This document shows positions 1-7,372 of a stretch of 64,000 nt of DNA, in pieces. The stretch's first letter is position 1. Every line of letters starts with the position of its first letter. This DNA is from Streptomyces sp. SCUT-3 (GTDB taxonomy: Bacteria > Actinomycetota > Actinomycetes > Streptomycetales > Streptomycetaceae). The notes under the pieces are model-generated. The model ran no database searches. It was not told the DNA's origin and worked only from the letters and a program-made list of their open reading frames with translations. Where the stretch lies: the NCBI RefSeq assembly GCF_014083985.1, contig NZ_CP046907.1:5466501-5530500 (forward strand), read 5' to 3'. The position numbers and the translations under genes were made by a program.

Positions 1-66
1 CCCCCCGTGGACGGCGCGATGCTGGACCGCTACATCCGGTACCTGACCGACATCGACTTCCTGTGA
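1..66 (+). CDS. C-terminal end of an unknown protein (5' truncated)
   Basis: An open frame runs in from the left edge and stops with TGA at 64-66. The 21 visible residues (ending RYLTDIDFL) are too few to name a family. The stop lies 7 nt before the ATG of the Aat-like gene, so this is probably an earlier gene of the same co-directional cluster. Codon usage is typical of the neighbours. Its identity needs sequence left of the window. Confidence 0.55.
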   Translation, partial: PPVDGAMLDRYIRYLTDIDFL

Positions 67-73
67 GCCGGAC

Positions 74-820
74 ATGCTGATCGCAAGCCTGCCCCGGCCC
101 AAGTCGGCCTGGGAGTCCCTGGACCTGACAACCGCACCCGCCGAGGGGCCTGTGGCCTTCGGCGACGACCTCCGCCCGCAGAGCCTGCTCAGTGCCTATC
201 GGCAGGGGCTGTACCCCTTCCCCGCCGACACCGTCGAGCAGCGGTTCCTCAACGAGATCGGCCACGAGCCGGACGTGGCGGCCGGACGGGTGAAACTGCT
301 CGCCGGATCCAAGGATCCCTACTCGGTCGCCTGGTGCTCCCCCGACCCGCGGCCGCTCATCCTCGTGGACCGGGCCCGCGTCCAGCGCAGCCTGCGCCGC
401 CTGCTGCGCAGCCGGACCGGCTGGACGACCACCGTCGACGTCTGCTTCGAGCGGGTCGTCTCCCTCTGCCGGGAAGGCCGTTCCGAGAGATGGCTGACCG
501 ACGAGCTGATCGCCGGCCTGTGCAGCCTCCACACCTGCGGATTCGCCCACAGTGTGGAGGTGTGGGACGACGGCCGGCTCGTCGGAGGCACCTTCGGGGT
601 GCGGGTCGGAGCGGTCTTCAGCGCCGACTCGCAGTTCACCCTGAGCAGCGGAGCGGGGAAGGTCGCCGTCGCCGAGCTGACACGGCGCTTCGCCGAGGCC
701 GGCGGTGTGGCCGTCGACGTGCAGCACGACGGCGACCACGCCCGGTTGCTCGGGGCGCGCCCGTCCCCCGGGCGGAGTACCTCGAACTGCTCCGGTCCCC
801 GCGCGGGTCGTCACCTCTGA
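74..820 (+). CDS. leucyl/phenylalanyl-tRNA--protein transferase (Aat) family protein, C-terminus frameshifted
   Basis: Aat enzymes move Leu/Phe from aminoacyl-tRNA to the N-terminus of proteins. Family hallmarks are visible in order: AYRQGLYPFP near residue 44, WCSPDPRPLI near 88, GWTTTVDVCF near 115, and SVEVWDDGRLVGGTFGV followed by FSADSQF in the C-terminal GNAT-like half. After GDHARLLGA the frame leaves the family pattern. One base added around 751-763 restores the usual ending (PVPRAEYLEL) and moves the stop to 862-864. The enzyme sits in a run of tailoring-type genes, not beside clpS/clpA. It may therefore be a pathway transferase using aminoacyl-tRNA; that role is inference. A housekeeping N-end-rule role is the alternative. 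Confidence 0.85.
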   Translation: MLIASLPRPKSAWESLDLTTAPAEGPVAFGDDLRPQSLLSAYRQGLYPFPADTVEQRFLNEIGHEPDVAAGRVKLLAGSKDPYSVAWCSPDPRPLILVDRARVQRSLRRLLRSRTGWTTTVDVCFERVVSLCREGRSERWLTDELIAGLCSLHTCGFAHSVEVWDDGRLVGGTFGVRVGAVFSADSQFTLSSGAGKVAVAELTRRFAEAGGVAVDVQHDGDHARLLGARPSPGRSTSNCSGPRAGRHL

Positions 821-895
821 GCACCGGCCCCCGGCCCGCCCGCCGGCTTGCCGACCGACAGTGACGCGGAACGACAACACGTCAGGAGACCCGCC

Positions 896-1669
896 ATGCC
901 CACCCGTACCGTCGGCACCGAACTGCACGTCGCGAGCCTCGCCGAACGGCCCGATCTCACGTCGGCGATGCTGACGATGGAATCGTCCTGGCCGGCCTAC
1001 ATCCGCCCCGATCCGGTCCTGGTCCACTGGGTCTTCGAGCGGCACGCACACCACCAGCTCGTGGTGTTCGACGACGGGGGCACGGTCGTCGCCCGCGCGG
1101 CCAGTGTGCCGCTCACCTGGGACGGCACCCCGGGCGGCCTGCCCGACACGGGCTGGGACGAGGCACTTCGCCGGTGCATGGACGACACCTACTCCGGCCG
1201 CGAACCCAACACCCTGTGCGCCATGGAGATCGCGGTGGTCCCCGGCCGCAAGGCGCAGAACCTGTCCCGCCGCGCCCTGGACGCCCTCAAGGACCACGGC
1301 CGGCGCATGGGCTACGGGGACATGGTGGCGCCGGTGCGCCCCAGCCTCAAGCACAGCCAACCGCAGCTCTCGATGGACGAGTACGCCCAATGCGTTCGCC
1401 CCGACGGGCTGCCCCAGGACCCCTGGCTGCGCGTGCACGTACGCGCGGGCGGTCAGGTGCTGAAGGTCTGTCCCGTGTCCATGACCATCTCCGGCAGCCT
1501 CGACCAGTGGCGCGGATGGACCGGGCTGCCGTTCGACACCAGCGGCCCCGTCGAGGTGGCCGGGGCCCTGAACCCGGTCGTGGCGGACGTCGAGCACGAC
1601 CACGCCGTCTACATCGAGCCCAACGTCTGGGTCCGGCACCCGCTCACTGGCCGGCCCCAGGACTCCTGA
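896..1669 (+). CDS. GNAT-fold N-acyltransferase-like protein
   Basis: 257 aa, ATG at 896 behind an AGGAGA ribosome site. The middle carries a GNAT-like core: a strand with MEIAVVP near residue 115, then GRKAQNLSRRALDALKDHGRRMGY, which resembles the acetyl-CoA pyrophosphate-loop strand and helix. The flanking N- and C-terminal parts (MESSWPAY, EPNVWVRH) are well formed but I cannot assign them. The gene is sandwiched between the Aat homologue and the O-methyltransferase, all on one strand. Aat is itself a GNAT-fold enzyme, so the two may act in sequence on one substrate, which is inference. No signal peptide or membrane segment is seen. Substrate unknown. Confidence 0.65.
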   Translation: MPTRTVGTELHVASLAERPDLTSAMLTMESSWPAYIRPDPVLVHWVFERHAHHQLVVFDDGGTVVARAASVPLTWDGTPGGLPDTGWDEALRRCMDDTYSGREPNTLCAMEIAVVPGRKAQNLSRRALDALKDHGRRMGYGDMVAPVRPSLKHSQPQLSMDEYAQCVRPDGLPQDPWLRVHVRAGGQVLKVCPVSMTISGSLDQWRGWTGLPFDTSGPVEVAGALNPVVADVEHDHAVYIEPNVWVRHPLTGRPQDS

Positions 1670-1747
1670 ACCACCCGGCACTGCGCACACCCCCGACCCG
1701 GACCGGACCCGGTCCCTTCGACGACCGACCACGGAGGACGAACCCCG

Positions 1748-2800
1748 ATGACTGCAGTTGCGAAGAACCCGGCCGAGAAGATGCGCCTGCGAGCCGCGCT
1801 GATCGAGCGCATCGGCGGCTACATGACCGCTCACTCCATCGGTGTGGCGGCGGAACTGGGCATAGCCGACCTGATGAAGGACGAGGTGCGCGGCAGCGAC
1901 GAGCTGGCGGCGGAGAGCGGGACGCACGAGCCGTCGCTGCGGCGCCTGCTGCGTACGCTGGCGGCGGTCGGGCTCACCACCGAGCCCGAGCCGGGCCGCT
2001 TCGCGTTGACCGACGTCGGAGCCCAGCTGCGCTCCGACTCGCCCGACTCCCTGCGCGCCTTCTCCCGCATGTTCTGCCACCCCATCCTGTTCCGTGCGTG
2101 GCAGGGCCTCGGCCACGCGGTCACCACCGGCGAACGCGCGTTCGACCACGTGTACGGCAAGGACTTCTACAGCTACGTCGCCGACCAGGGCGACGCCAAC
2201 AGGCTGTTCAACGAGGCGATGAGCGAGGAGTCGCGGATCGCGGCCGCACAGCTCGCCGCCGGGTACGACTTCTCCGGCGCCAAGAAGGTGGTGGACCTCG
2301 GAGGGGGCGACGGCACCCTCCTGGCGGCGATCCTGCCGACCCAGCCCCACCTGCAGGGCATCGTGTTCGACAGTCCCAGCGGCGTGGCGGAGGCCCCCGA
2401 CGTCCTCGCGAAGGCGGGCGTCGCGGACCGCTGCGAGGCGCGGTCGGGCGACTTCTTCCGGGACATCCCCTCGGACGGCGACCTCTACATCATCAAGAGC
2501 GTCTTCCAGGACTGGGGGGACGAGGACTCCCTGGCGCTGCTGCGCTCCTGCCGCGCGCAGATGCCGGAATCCGCAACCCTCCTGATCGTGGGTTCCGTTC
2601 TCCCCGAGACGGCTTCCACGGACCAGCCGATCATGTTCTTCACGGACCTGAACATGCTCGTCAACACGGGCGGCCGGGAGCGGACCGAGAGCGAGTTCCG
2701 GGCCATGCTCGACGGGACGGGCTTCACCGTGCGGTCCGTACGGCTCGGCGCCGCCGGCCCGCTGTCCATCATCGAGGCCGTCCCCGCGGTGGCCCGGTGA
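1748..2800 (+). CDS. SAM-dependent O-methyltransferase, acetylserotonin/plant OMT type
   Basis: 350 aa. The N-terminal half is the winged-helix dimerisation domain of this family (AAELGIADLM near residue 37, ESGTHEPSLRRLLRTLAAVG near 57). The C-terminal Rossmann domain has the SAM glycine motif VVDLGGGDG near residue 180, followed by an acidic ribose site and FQDWGDEDSL near 255, where the family usually has the general-base His (HDW). Here that position is Gln, so the catalytic mechanism or the activity may differ. The start has a GGAGG site 11 nt upstream. The stop overlaps the GTG of the next gene (GTGA), which indicates translational coupling. It probably caps a hydroxyl, N-hydroxyl or acid group of the cluster product; the substrate cannot be read from sequence. 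Confidence 0.88.
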   Translation: MTAVAKNPAEKMRLRAALIERIGGYMTAHSIGVAAELGIADLMKDEVRGSDELAAESGTHEPSLRRLLRTLAAVGLTTEPEPGRFALTDVGAQLRSDSPDSLRAFSRMFCHPILFRAWQGLGHAVTTGERAFDHVYGKDFYSYVADQGDANRLFNEAMSEESRIAAAQLAAGYDFSGAKKVVDLGGGDGTLLAAILPTQPHLQGIVFDSPSGVAEAPDVLAKAGVADRCEARSGDFFRDIPSDGDLYIIKSVFQDWGDEDSLALLRSCRAQMPESATLLIVGSVLPETASTDQPIMFFTDLNMLVNTGGRERTESEFRAMLDGTGFTVRSVRLGAAGPLSIIEAVPAVAR

Positions 2801-4599
2801 CGACGCCGGGCTTCGGTGCGGAGCTGTTCCTCGGACGGCTCCGCACCGACCTTCTCGACCGGCTCGCCGGCGTTCCGAGGCACCTCGACGACGAGGAGGA
2901 GCGGTTCCTCGGCCGCCTGAGGGAGTTCTGCGAGAAGAGGGTCGACGGCGACCTCGTCGAGCGGGAGGACCGCATTCCGGACGACGTCGTCGAAGGGCTG
3001 AAGGACATCGGCGCCTTCTGCATCAAGATCCCCCGGGAGTACGGCGGGCTGGGCCTGTCCGGTCTCTGCTACCTCCGGGCGCTGATGATCGTCACCACCG
3101 TCCACTCGGCCCTGGGGGAACTGCTCGCGGCCCACCAGGCCATCGGGCTGCCCCAACCGGTCGCGCTGTTCGGCACCGAGGAGCAGAAGCGCGCCTTCCT
3201 TCCGCGGTGCGTGCGCGAGATCTCGGCCTTCGCGCTCACCGAGCCGGACGTCGGGAACGACCCCTACCGGATGCGCACCACGGCCGTGCCCGACCCGGAG
3301 ACCGGCACCTACACGCTCAACGGCGTGAAGCTGTGGGTGACCAACGGCGTCATCGCGGACCTGCTCATGGTGATGGCCGTGGTGCCGGCGTCGAACGCGG
3401 GACCCGGCGGGACGACAGTGTTCGTGGTGGAGGCCGACTCCCCGGGCGTGACGGTGGAACACCGCAGCTCCTTCCTCGGACTGCGCGGCCTGGAGAACGG
3501 CGTCGTCCGCCTCCACGACGTCGTCGTCCCCGGGGCGAACCGGATCGGCGACGAGGGAGCGGGGCTGGACATCGCCCTCGCGGCGCAGGACACCGGGCGG
3601 CTCTCGCTGCCGGCCGTCTGCGCCGCGGCGGCGAAGTGGAGCCTGAGGGTCGCCCGCCAGTGGGCCGGTGCCCGCGTCCAGTGGGGGCGGCCCATCGGCG
3701 AGCAGGAAGCGGTCGCGGGAAAGCTGGCGTTCATCGCCGCGACGGCGTTCGCGCTGGAAGCGATGGTCGAGACCTCAGGGCGCCTCGCGGACCTGGGCAC
3801 CGACGACACCCGCATGGACGCCGAGCTGGCGAAACTGTTCGCGTCGGAACGGGCATGGCTCGTGGCGGACGAACTCGTGCAGATTCGCGGCGGGCGCGGA
3901 TACGAGACGGCGCGGTCGGCGGCGGCCCGGGGAGAGCGCGGCGTTCCGGCGGAACAGCTCCTCCGCGACCTGAGGGTCGGGCGGATCTTCGACGGCTCCA
4001 CCGAGGCGCTGAGGACGTTCATCGCCTCGGCCGTGGTGGAGAGCCACCGCGCAGGCGGCGGGGCGTTGGCAGCGGGCGACGGCCCCGGTGCGGAAGCAGC
4101 CCGCGGCGACGAGGCGGGCCCGCTGGCCGGACACCGGCGGTTCGCCTCCCGGGCGGCGCGCAGACTGGGCCGGCTGGCCGGTGGGTTCGCGGACCGGCCG
4201 GACACCGAGCTCGGCGACTGCCAGCGCCGTCTGGGCCGGATCGTCGACATCGGGGCCGAGCTGTACGCGATGAGCGTCACGTGTGCCCACGCCGAGGCCC
4301 TGAGGGACCACGGCGACGCACCGGTCCGGCTTGCCGACGCCTTCTGCTCCCAGGCACGGATTCGGGTCGAGGAGATGTTCGAACGACTCACGGCCAACAC
4401 GGACGCGGGTGATCGAGCCCTCGCCCGCCAGGTGCTCGACGACCGCTTCACGTGGTTGGAGGAGGGCATCGTCGACGCTTGCGCCGAGGGCCCCTGGGTC
4501 GCCGAACCGAAGCCGGGGCCGGCGACCGGCCCGAATCTGCGCCGCCGTGTTCCGGCAGGCAAAGCCCCGAACCCGGCCGAGACCAGGAGGGTCCTGTGA
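2797..4599 (+). CDS. acyl-CoA dehydrogenase-like flavoprotein, Asp in place of catalytic Glu
   Basis: 600 aa. Residues 35-420 are an acyl-CoA dehydrogenase fold: N-terminal helices (EYGGLGLS), the FAD/substrate segment FALTEPDVGND, the beta-domain LNGVKLWVTNG, and the C-terminal helices with RGGRGYE. A further helical domain of about 180 residues follows, as in VLCAD/FadE-type members. The active-site loop reads IFDGSTE, putting Asp (residue 399) where these dehydrogenases usually have the catalytic Glu (FEGT). Asp occurs in ACAD10/11-type proteins, and ACAD-fold amine N-hydroxylases also depart from the dehydrogenase active site. Start GTG overlaps the upstream TGA, and the 3' end overlaps the next GTG. 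In this context an oxidation or N-oxygenation step is as plausible as beta-oxidation. Confidence 0.85.
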   Translation: MTTPGFGAELFLGRLRTDLLDRLAGVPRHLDDEEERFLGRLREFCEKRVDGDLVEREDRIPDDVVEGLKDIGAFCIKIPREYGGLGLSGLCYLRALMIVTTVHSALGELLAAHQAIGLPQPVALFGTEEQKRAFLPRCVREISAFALTEPDVGNDPYRMRTTAVPDPETGTYTLNGVKLWVTNGVIADLLMVMAVVPASNAGPGGTTVFVVEADSPGVTVEHRSSFLGLRGLENGVVRLHDVVVPGANRIGDEGAGLDIALAAQDTGRLSLPAVCAAAAKWSLRVARQWAGARVQWGRPIGEQEAVAGKLAFIAATAFALEAMVETSGRLADLGTDDTRMDAELAKLFASERAWLVADELVQIRGGRGYETARSAAARGERGVPAEQLLRDLRVGRIFDGSTEALRTFIASAVVESHRAGGGALAAGDGPGAEAARGDEAGPLAGHRRFASRAARRLGRLAGGFADRPDTELGDCQRRLGRIVDIGAELYAMSVTCAHAEALRDHGDAPVRLADAFCSQARIRVEEMFERLTANTDAGDRALARQVLDDRFTWLEEGIVDACAEGPWVAEPKPGPATGPNLRRRVPAGKAPNPAETRRVL

Positions 4600-5264
4600 A
4601 GGACGACGACATCGCGGACCTGATCAGGTCGGCGCAGCAGGAGCTGGCCGAGCTGCCGGCAGGCAATCGGTTCGTCGATCTGCTGGAGGCGGGAGAACTT
4701 TCCCGGGAGACGCTCGGCGTGCTGGCCAGGGAGCTCTACCGTCTCGTGCGCAGTGATCTGAGCAGCTTCGCCCTGCTCGCCTCCCGATTCCCGTCCCCGC
4801 CGGCCGGTGACCTCTTCCTCACCATGGCGCAGGGGGAGGCGCAGGCGCTTCGGCTGCTCCTCGGTTTCGCGGCGGCACTCGGCATGGACGAGCAGCAGTT
4901 GGCGTCCCACGAGCCGAGGCCGTTCGCGCAGGCCTACCCGGCGTACCTGGCGCAGACCGCGCTCCGCGGCACGCGCAGCGACACGGCCCTCGCGCTGCTG
5001 GCCAACGCCGAGGGATCGGGGCGTCAGTACGCCCGCGTGGCCGGTGCGCTGAGATCCCGGTACGGGTTCGGCGAGGAGTCGGTCGAGCACTTCCTCTTCT
5101 TCGCCGACACACCGCAGGAGCTCCTGGACCTGGCGGTGGAGACGCTGAAGGAGGGGCTCTCCGGGGGCGACGACCCGGCGGACGCCCTGCGGACCGCCCG
5201 CACGGCCCATGCGTACGAGGCCGCGTTCTGGGCCGCTCTCACCGAGGACGCCGATGCCGGCTGA
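4596..5264 (+). CDS. TenA/PqqC-like (haem-oxygenase-fold) protein
   Basis: 222 aa, all-helical composition. Start GTG 4596 overlaps the previous stop and sits behind a perfect AGGAGG. Length and the pattern of long amphipathic helices (ELYRLVRSDLSSFALLASRFP; MAQGEAQALRLLLGFAAALGM; LANAEGSGRQYARVAGAL; VEHFLFFADTP) resemble the TenA / haem-oxygenase-like superfamily. That superfamily includes thiaminases, PqqC and diiron oxidases/N-oxygenases. Two Glu and one His lie at suggestive places (GEAQ, AEGS, VEHF), but I cannot confirm a full diiron ligand set, so the assignment rests on fold-like features and is tentative. The coupled position behind the ACAD-like gene suggests a shared step or a small partner subunit. 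Confidence 0.6.
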   Translation: MKDDDIADLIRSAQQELAELPAGNRFVDLLEAGELSRETLGVLARELYRLVRSDLSSFALLASRFPSPPAGDLFLTMAQGEAQALRLLLGFAAALGMDEQQLASHEPRPFAQAYPAYLAQTALRGTRSDTALALLANAEGSGRQYARVAGALRSRYGFGEESVEHFLFFADTPQELLDLAVETLKEGLSGGDDPADALRTARTAHAYEAAFWAALTEDADAG

Positions 5265-5330
5265 TCCTCCCCGGGATCCCGCACGGCATCGCACCGGATT
5301 TCTGGAACCAGCCAGCTGCAAGGGGTACAC

Positions 5331-6563
5331 ATGATTGCCTTCAGCACGTCTCCCACCACGGCCCTCGACAGTTCGGGCGGCCGGTGCATGTACGAGCAGG
5401 TGGACCGCCTGCGTGAGATGGGGCCCGCCGTCCCCGTCCGGCTGCCCGAAGGAGTCGGGGCCTGGTCGGTGACGCGAGGGGACGTGGTCAGGCGCCTGCT
5501 GACGCACCCGGGCGTCTCCCGGAACCTGAAGAAGAACGTGCCGAGCTACGAGCCGGGCTCCGTTCCCTGGCTGTCCCCGTGGGTGGACGTGGATTCCATG
5601 GCCACCGCCGAGGGCAAGGACCATGCGCGGCTCCGCAAGCTGATCACACCGGCGTTCACCCCCCGGCGCGTCGAGGCGATGCGGTCGCAGGTCGAGGACA
5701 TCGTGACCCGGCTCCTCGACGAGCTGGAGTCACGCTCGGAGAGCGACGGGGCGGTGGACCTGCACGCGGCGTTCTCCTACCGCGTGCCGACCGAGATGAT
5801 CTGCGACCTGTTCGGCGTGCCGGCGGACCAGCGGGCACGGGTGCTGCGCCTGTTCGTCGCCGTCGGGGAGACCGGCGTCAGCGAGGAGGAGTCGCTCGCC
5901 ATCAACAACGACCTGGTCGAGACGATGCGCACGCTCATCGCCACCAAGCGCCAGGATCCGGGCGAGGACCTGACCAGCTTCCTCATCGCCGCCCGCGAGG
6001 AGGGCAACGACCCGCTCACCGAGCACGAGCTGATATCGACGCTGCTCCTGATGCTCGGGGGCGGGAGTACGACGACCATCAACCTCATCGATCACACGGT
6101 GCGCGAACTCCTCGCCCACCCGGAGCAGCTGGAGGCGCTGCGAGCGGCACCGGAACGGTGGGACGAGGCGATCGAGGAGTCCCTGCGGGTCCACTGCCCG
6201 GTCATGCACCTGCCGATGCGGTGGGCCACCGAGGACATCGACCTCGGCGAAGGGGTCGTCATCCGGGCGGGTGATGCGATTCTGATCTGCTACGGGGCCC
6301 ACGGCCGCGACCCCGGCGTCCACGACGACCCGGGCACCTTCGACATCGACCGGGAGGACAAGGACCACATCGCCTTCGGGCTCGGTGCGCACTTCTGCCC
6401 CGGCTCCCATCTCGCACGGCTGGAGGCCCGGGTGGCCCTGCCGGCGCTGTTCGACCGCTTCCCGGAGCTCGAACTCGCCATCGAGCCCGACGAGACCGAG
6501 CACGAGCACACCTTCATCGGCAACGGCCTCACCGCGCTGCCCGTCCTCCTTCGCCGCCCGTAG
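5331..6563 (+). CDS. cytochrome P450 monooxygenase
   Basis: 410 aa, class I bacterial size. The I-helix oxygen-binding region reads LGGGSTTT near residue 245, the K-helix ExxR is ESLR near 283, and the haem loop is FGLGAHFCPG with the cysteine ligand at about residue 356. All essential elements are intact. ATG 5331 has an AAGGGG site. A 66-nt gap separates it from the TenA-like gene, so it can be co-transcribed. No ferredoxin or reductase gene is adjacent, so electrons must come from elsewhere. It ends directly before a perfect 54-bp palindrome, which makes it the likely last gene of the main transcript. It is probably a hydroxylase or oxidative coupling enzyme of the pathway. Confidence 0.95.
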   Translation: MIAFSTSPTTALDSSGGRCMYEQVDRLREMGPAVPVRLPEGVGAWSVTRGDVVRRLLTHPGVSRNLKKNVPSYEPGSVPWLSPWVDVDSMATAEGKDHARLRKLITPAFTPRRVEAMRSQVEDIVTRLLDELESRSESDGAVDLHAAFSYRVPTEMICDLFGVPADQRARVLRLFVAVGETGVSEEESLAINNDLVETMRTLIATKRQDPGEDLTSFLIAAREEGNDPLTEHELISTLLLMLGGGSTTTINLIDHTVRELLAHPEQLEALRAAPERWDEAIEESLRVHCPVMHLPMRWATEDIDLGEGVVIRAGDAILICYGAHGRDPGVHDDPGTFDIDREDKDHIAFGLGAHFCPGSHLARLEARVALPALFDRFPELELAIEPDETEHEHTFIGNGLTALPVLLRRP

Positions 6564-6567
6564 CCCT

Positions 6568-6621
6568 GCGGGTGGACGGGGCCGCCCCCCGCCGCGGCGG
6601 GGGGCGGCCCCGTCCACCCGC
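6568..6621. terminator. perfect 54-bp palindrome, probable strong terminator
   Basis: Two 26-nt arms (6568-6593 and 6596-6621) are exact reverse complements around a central GC. The palindrome starts 5 nt after the P450 stop and ends 20 nt before the PPOX-type gene. There is no T-tract, which is normal for actinomycete terminators. The perfect symmetry means it would work in both directions. Confidence 0.75.
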
Positions 6622-6641
6622 CCGCGAACCCGGAGATCCAG

Positions 6642-7265
6642 ATGCATGACGGTGCCCAGCAACCGCCGCCGCAGGTGACCGCGGCGGAGTTGACCAGCAT
6701 GGCCGACCGGACCGGGCGGCTCCTCGACGGGGCTCGGTACCTGAACCTGGCGACGGTGTCGCCGGGAGGCCGCCCGTGGGTGGCGACGCTGGAGTACGCC
6801 TGGCTCGGTGACCCGCTGCGCTTCCTGTTCGGCTCGGCGGTCGGTTCCCGGCACAGCCGCGACATCGCGTCCTCGCCCCTGGTCGGCGGATCGCTCTTCC
6901 TGGCCGGCAACGGCACCGGCCTGGACGTCGCGGCGGTCGACGGTGCCCAGTTCACCGGGACGTGCTCCGAGGTGGGGGCCCATGACCTGGACCGGTACCG
7001 CCCCGTCTTCTACGAGGCGGTGTTCCCGGACGAGAGGGAGCGCGCGCGGTGGATGCTGCCGAAGTCGTCGCTGCGGGAGCCGGCCGAGCACCGGCTCTAC
7101 CTGGTCGAGGTGGAGCGGTGGTGGCTGATCGACACCCGCACCTGGGAACAGGACAGGGTCGACCGGCGCATGGAGCTGCCGCTCGCGGAACTCGACGCCC
7201 GGGTGGTGTCCACGAAGTCGACCGGCCGCTGTTCCGGCCGCGGTACGCCGTCACGGGGCGACTGA
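6642..7265 (+). CDS. pyridoxamine 5'-phosphate oxidase-like (PPOX) flavin-binding protein
   Basis: 207 aa. The split-barrel pattern of the PPOX superfamily is visible: YLNLATVSPGGRPWVATLEYAW near residues 27-48, RFLFGSAVGSRHSRDI (flavin-binding strand and loop), then a FTGTC strand. The last 15 residues are Gly/Ser/Arg-rich and look unstructured. Such proteins bind FMN, F420 or haem and perform oxidations or reductions; the cofactor cannot be told here. ATG 6642 follows GGAG by 6 nt. It lies beyond the palindrome after the P450, so it may be read at a lower level or from its own promoter. It probably belongs to the same pathway, for example as a reductase or late oxidase. Confidence 0.82.
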   Translation: MHDGAQQPPPQVTAAELTSMADRTGRLLDGARYLNLATVSPGGRPWVATLEYAWLGDPLRFLFGSAVGSRHSRDIASSPLVGGSLFLAGNGTGLDVAAVDGAQFTGTCSEVGAHDLDRYRPVFYEAVFPDERERARWMLPKSSLREPAEHRLYLVEVERWWLIDTRTWEQDRVDRRMELPLAELDARVVSTKSTGRCSGRGTPSRGD

Positions 7266-7282
7266 CCGGCCGCGCGGCCGGT
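7265..7282. terminator. palindrome ACCGGCCGC/GCGGCCGGT between convergent genes
   Basis: An exact 9+9 palindrome begins at the last base of the PPOX stop codon. The genes on both sides converge (PPOX on +, DHA2 exporter on -), so a shared terminator is expected. Further G/C-rich partly symmetric sequence continues to about 7345. Confidence 0.5.
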
Positions 7283-7372
7283 GGCCGGGCCCCGCCGGCC
7301 CGGTCCCGGCCGCGCGGTCCGGTCCGGGACCGGTGGGAGGGCTCGTCCCCGCCGGTCCCGGACCGGCTCCGA

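Noticed and set aside
3309-5624. Very long open frame (771 codons) on the minus strand
   Set aside because: It lies exactly antisense to the ACAD, TenA-like and P450 genes, has no family features and reflects the G/C third-position bias.
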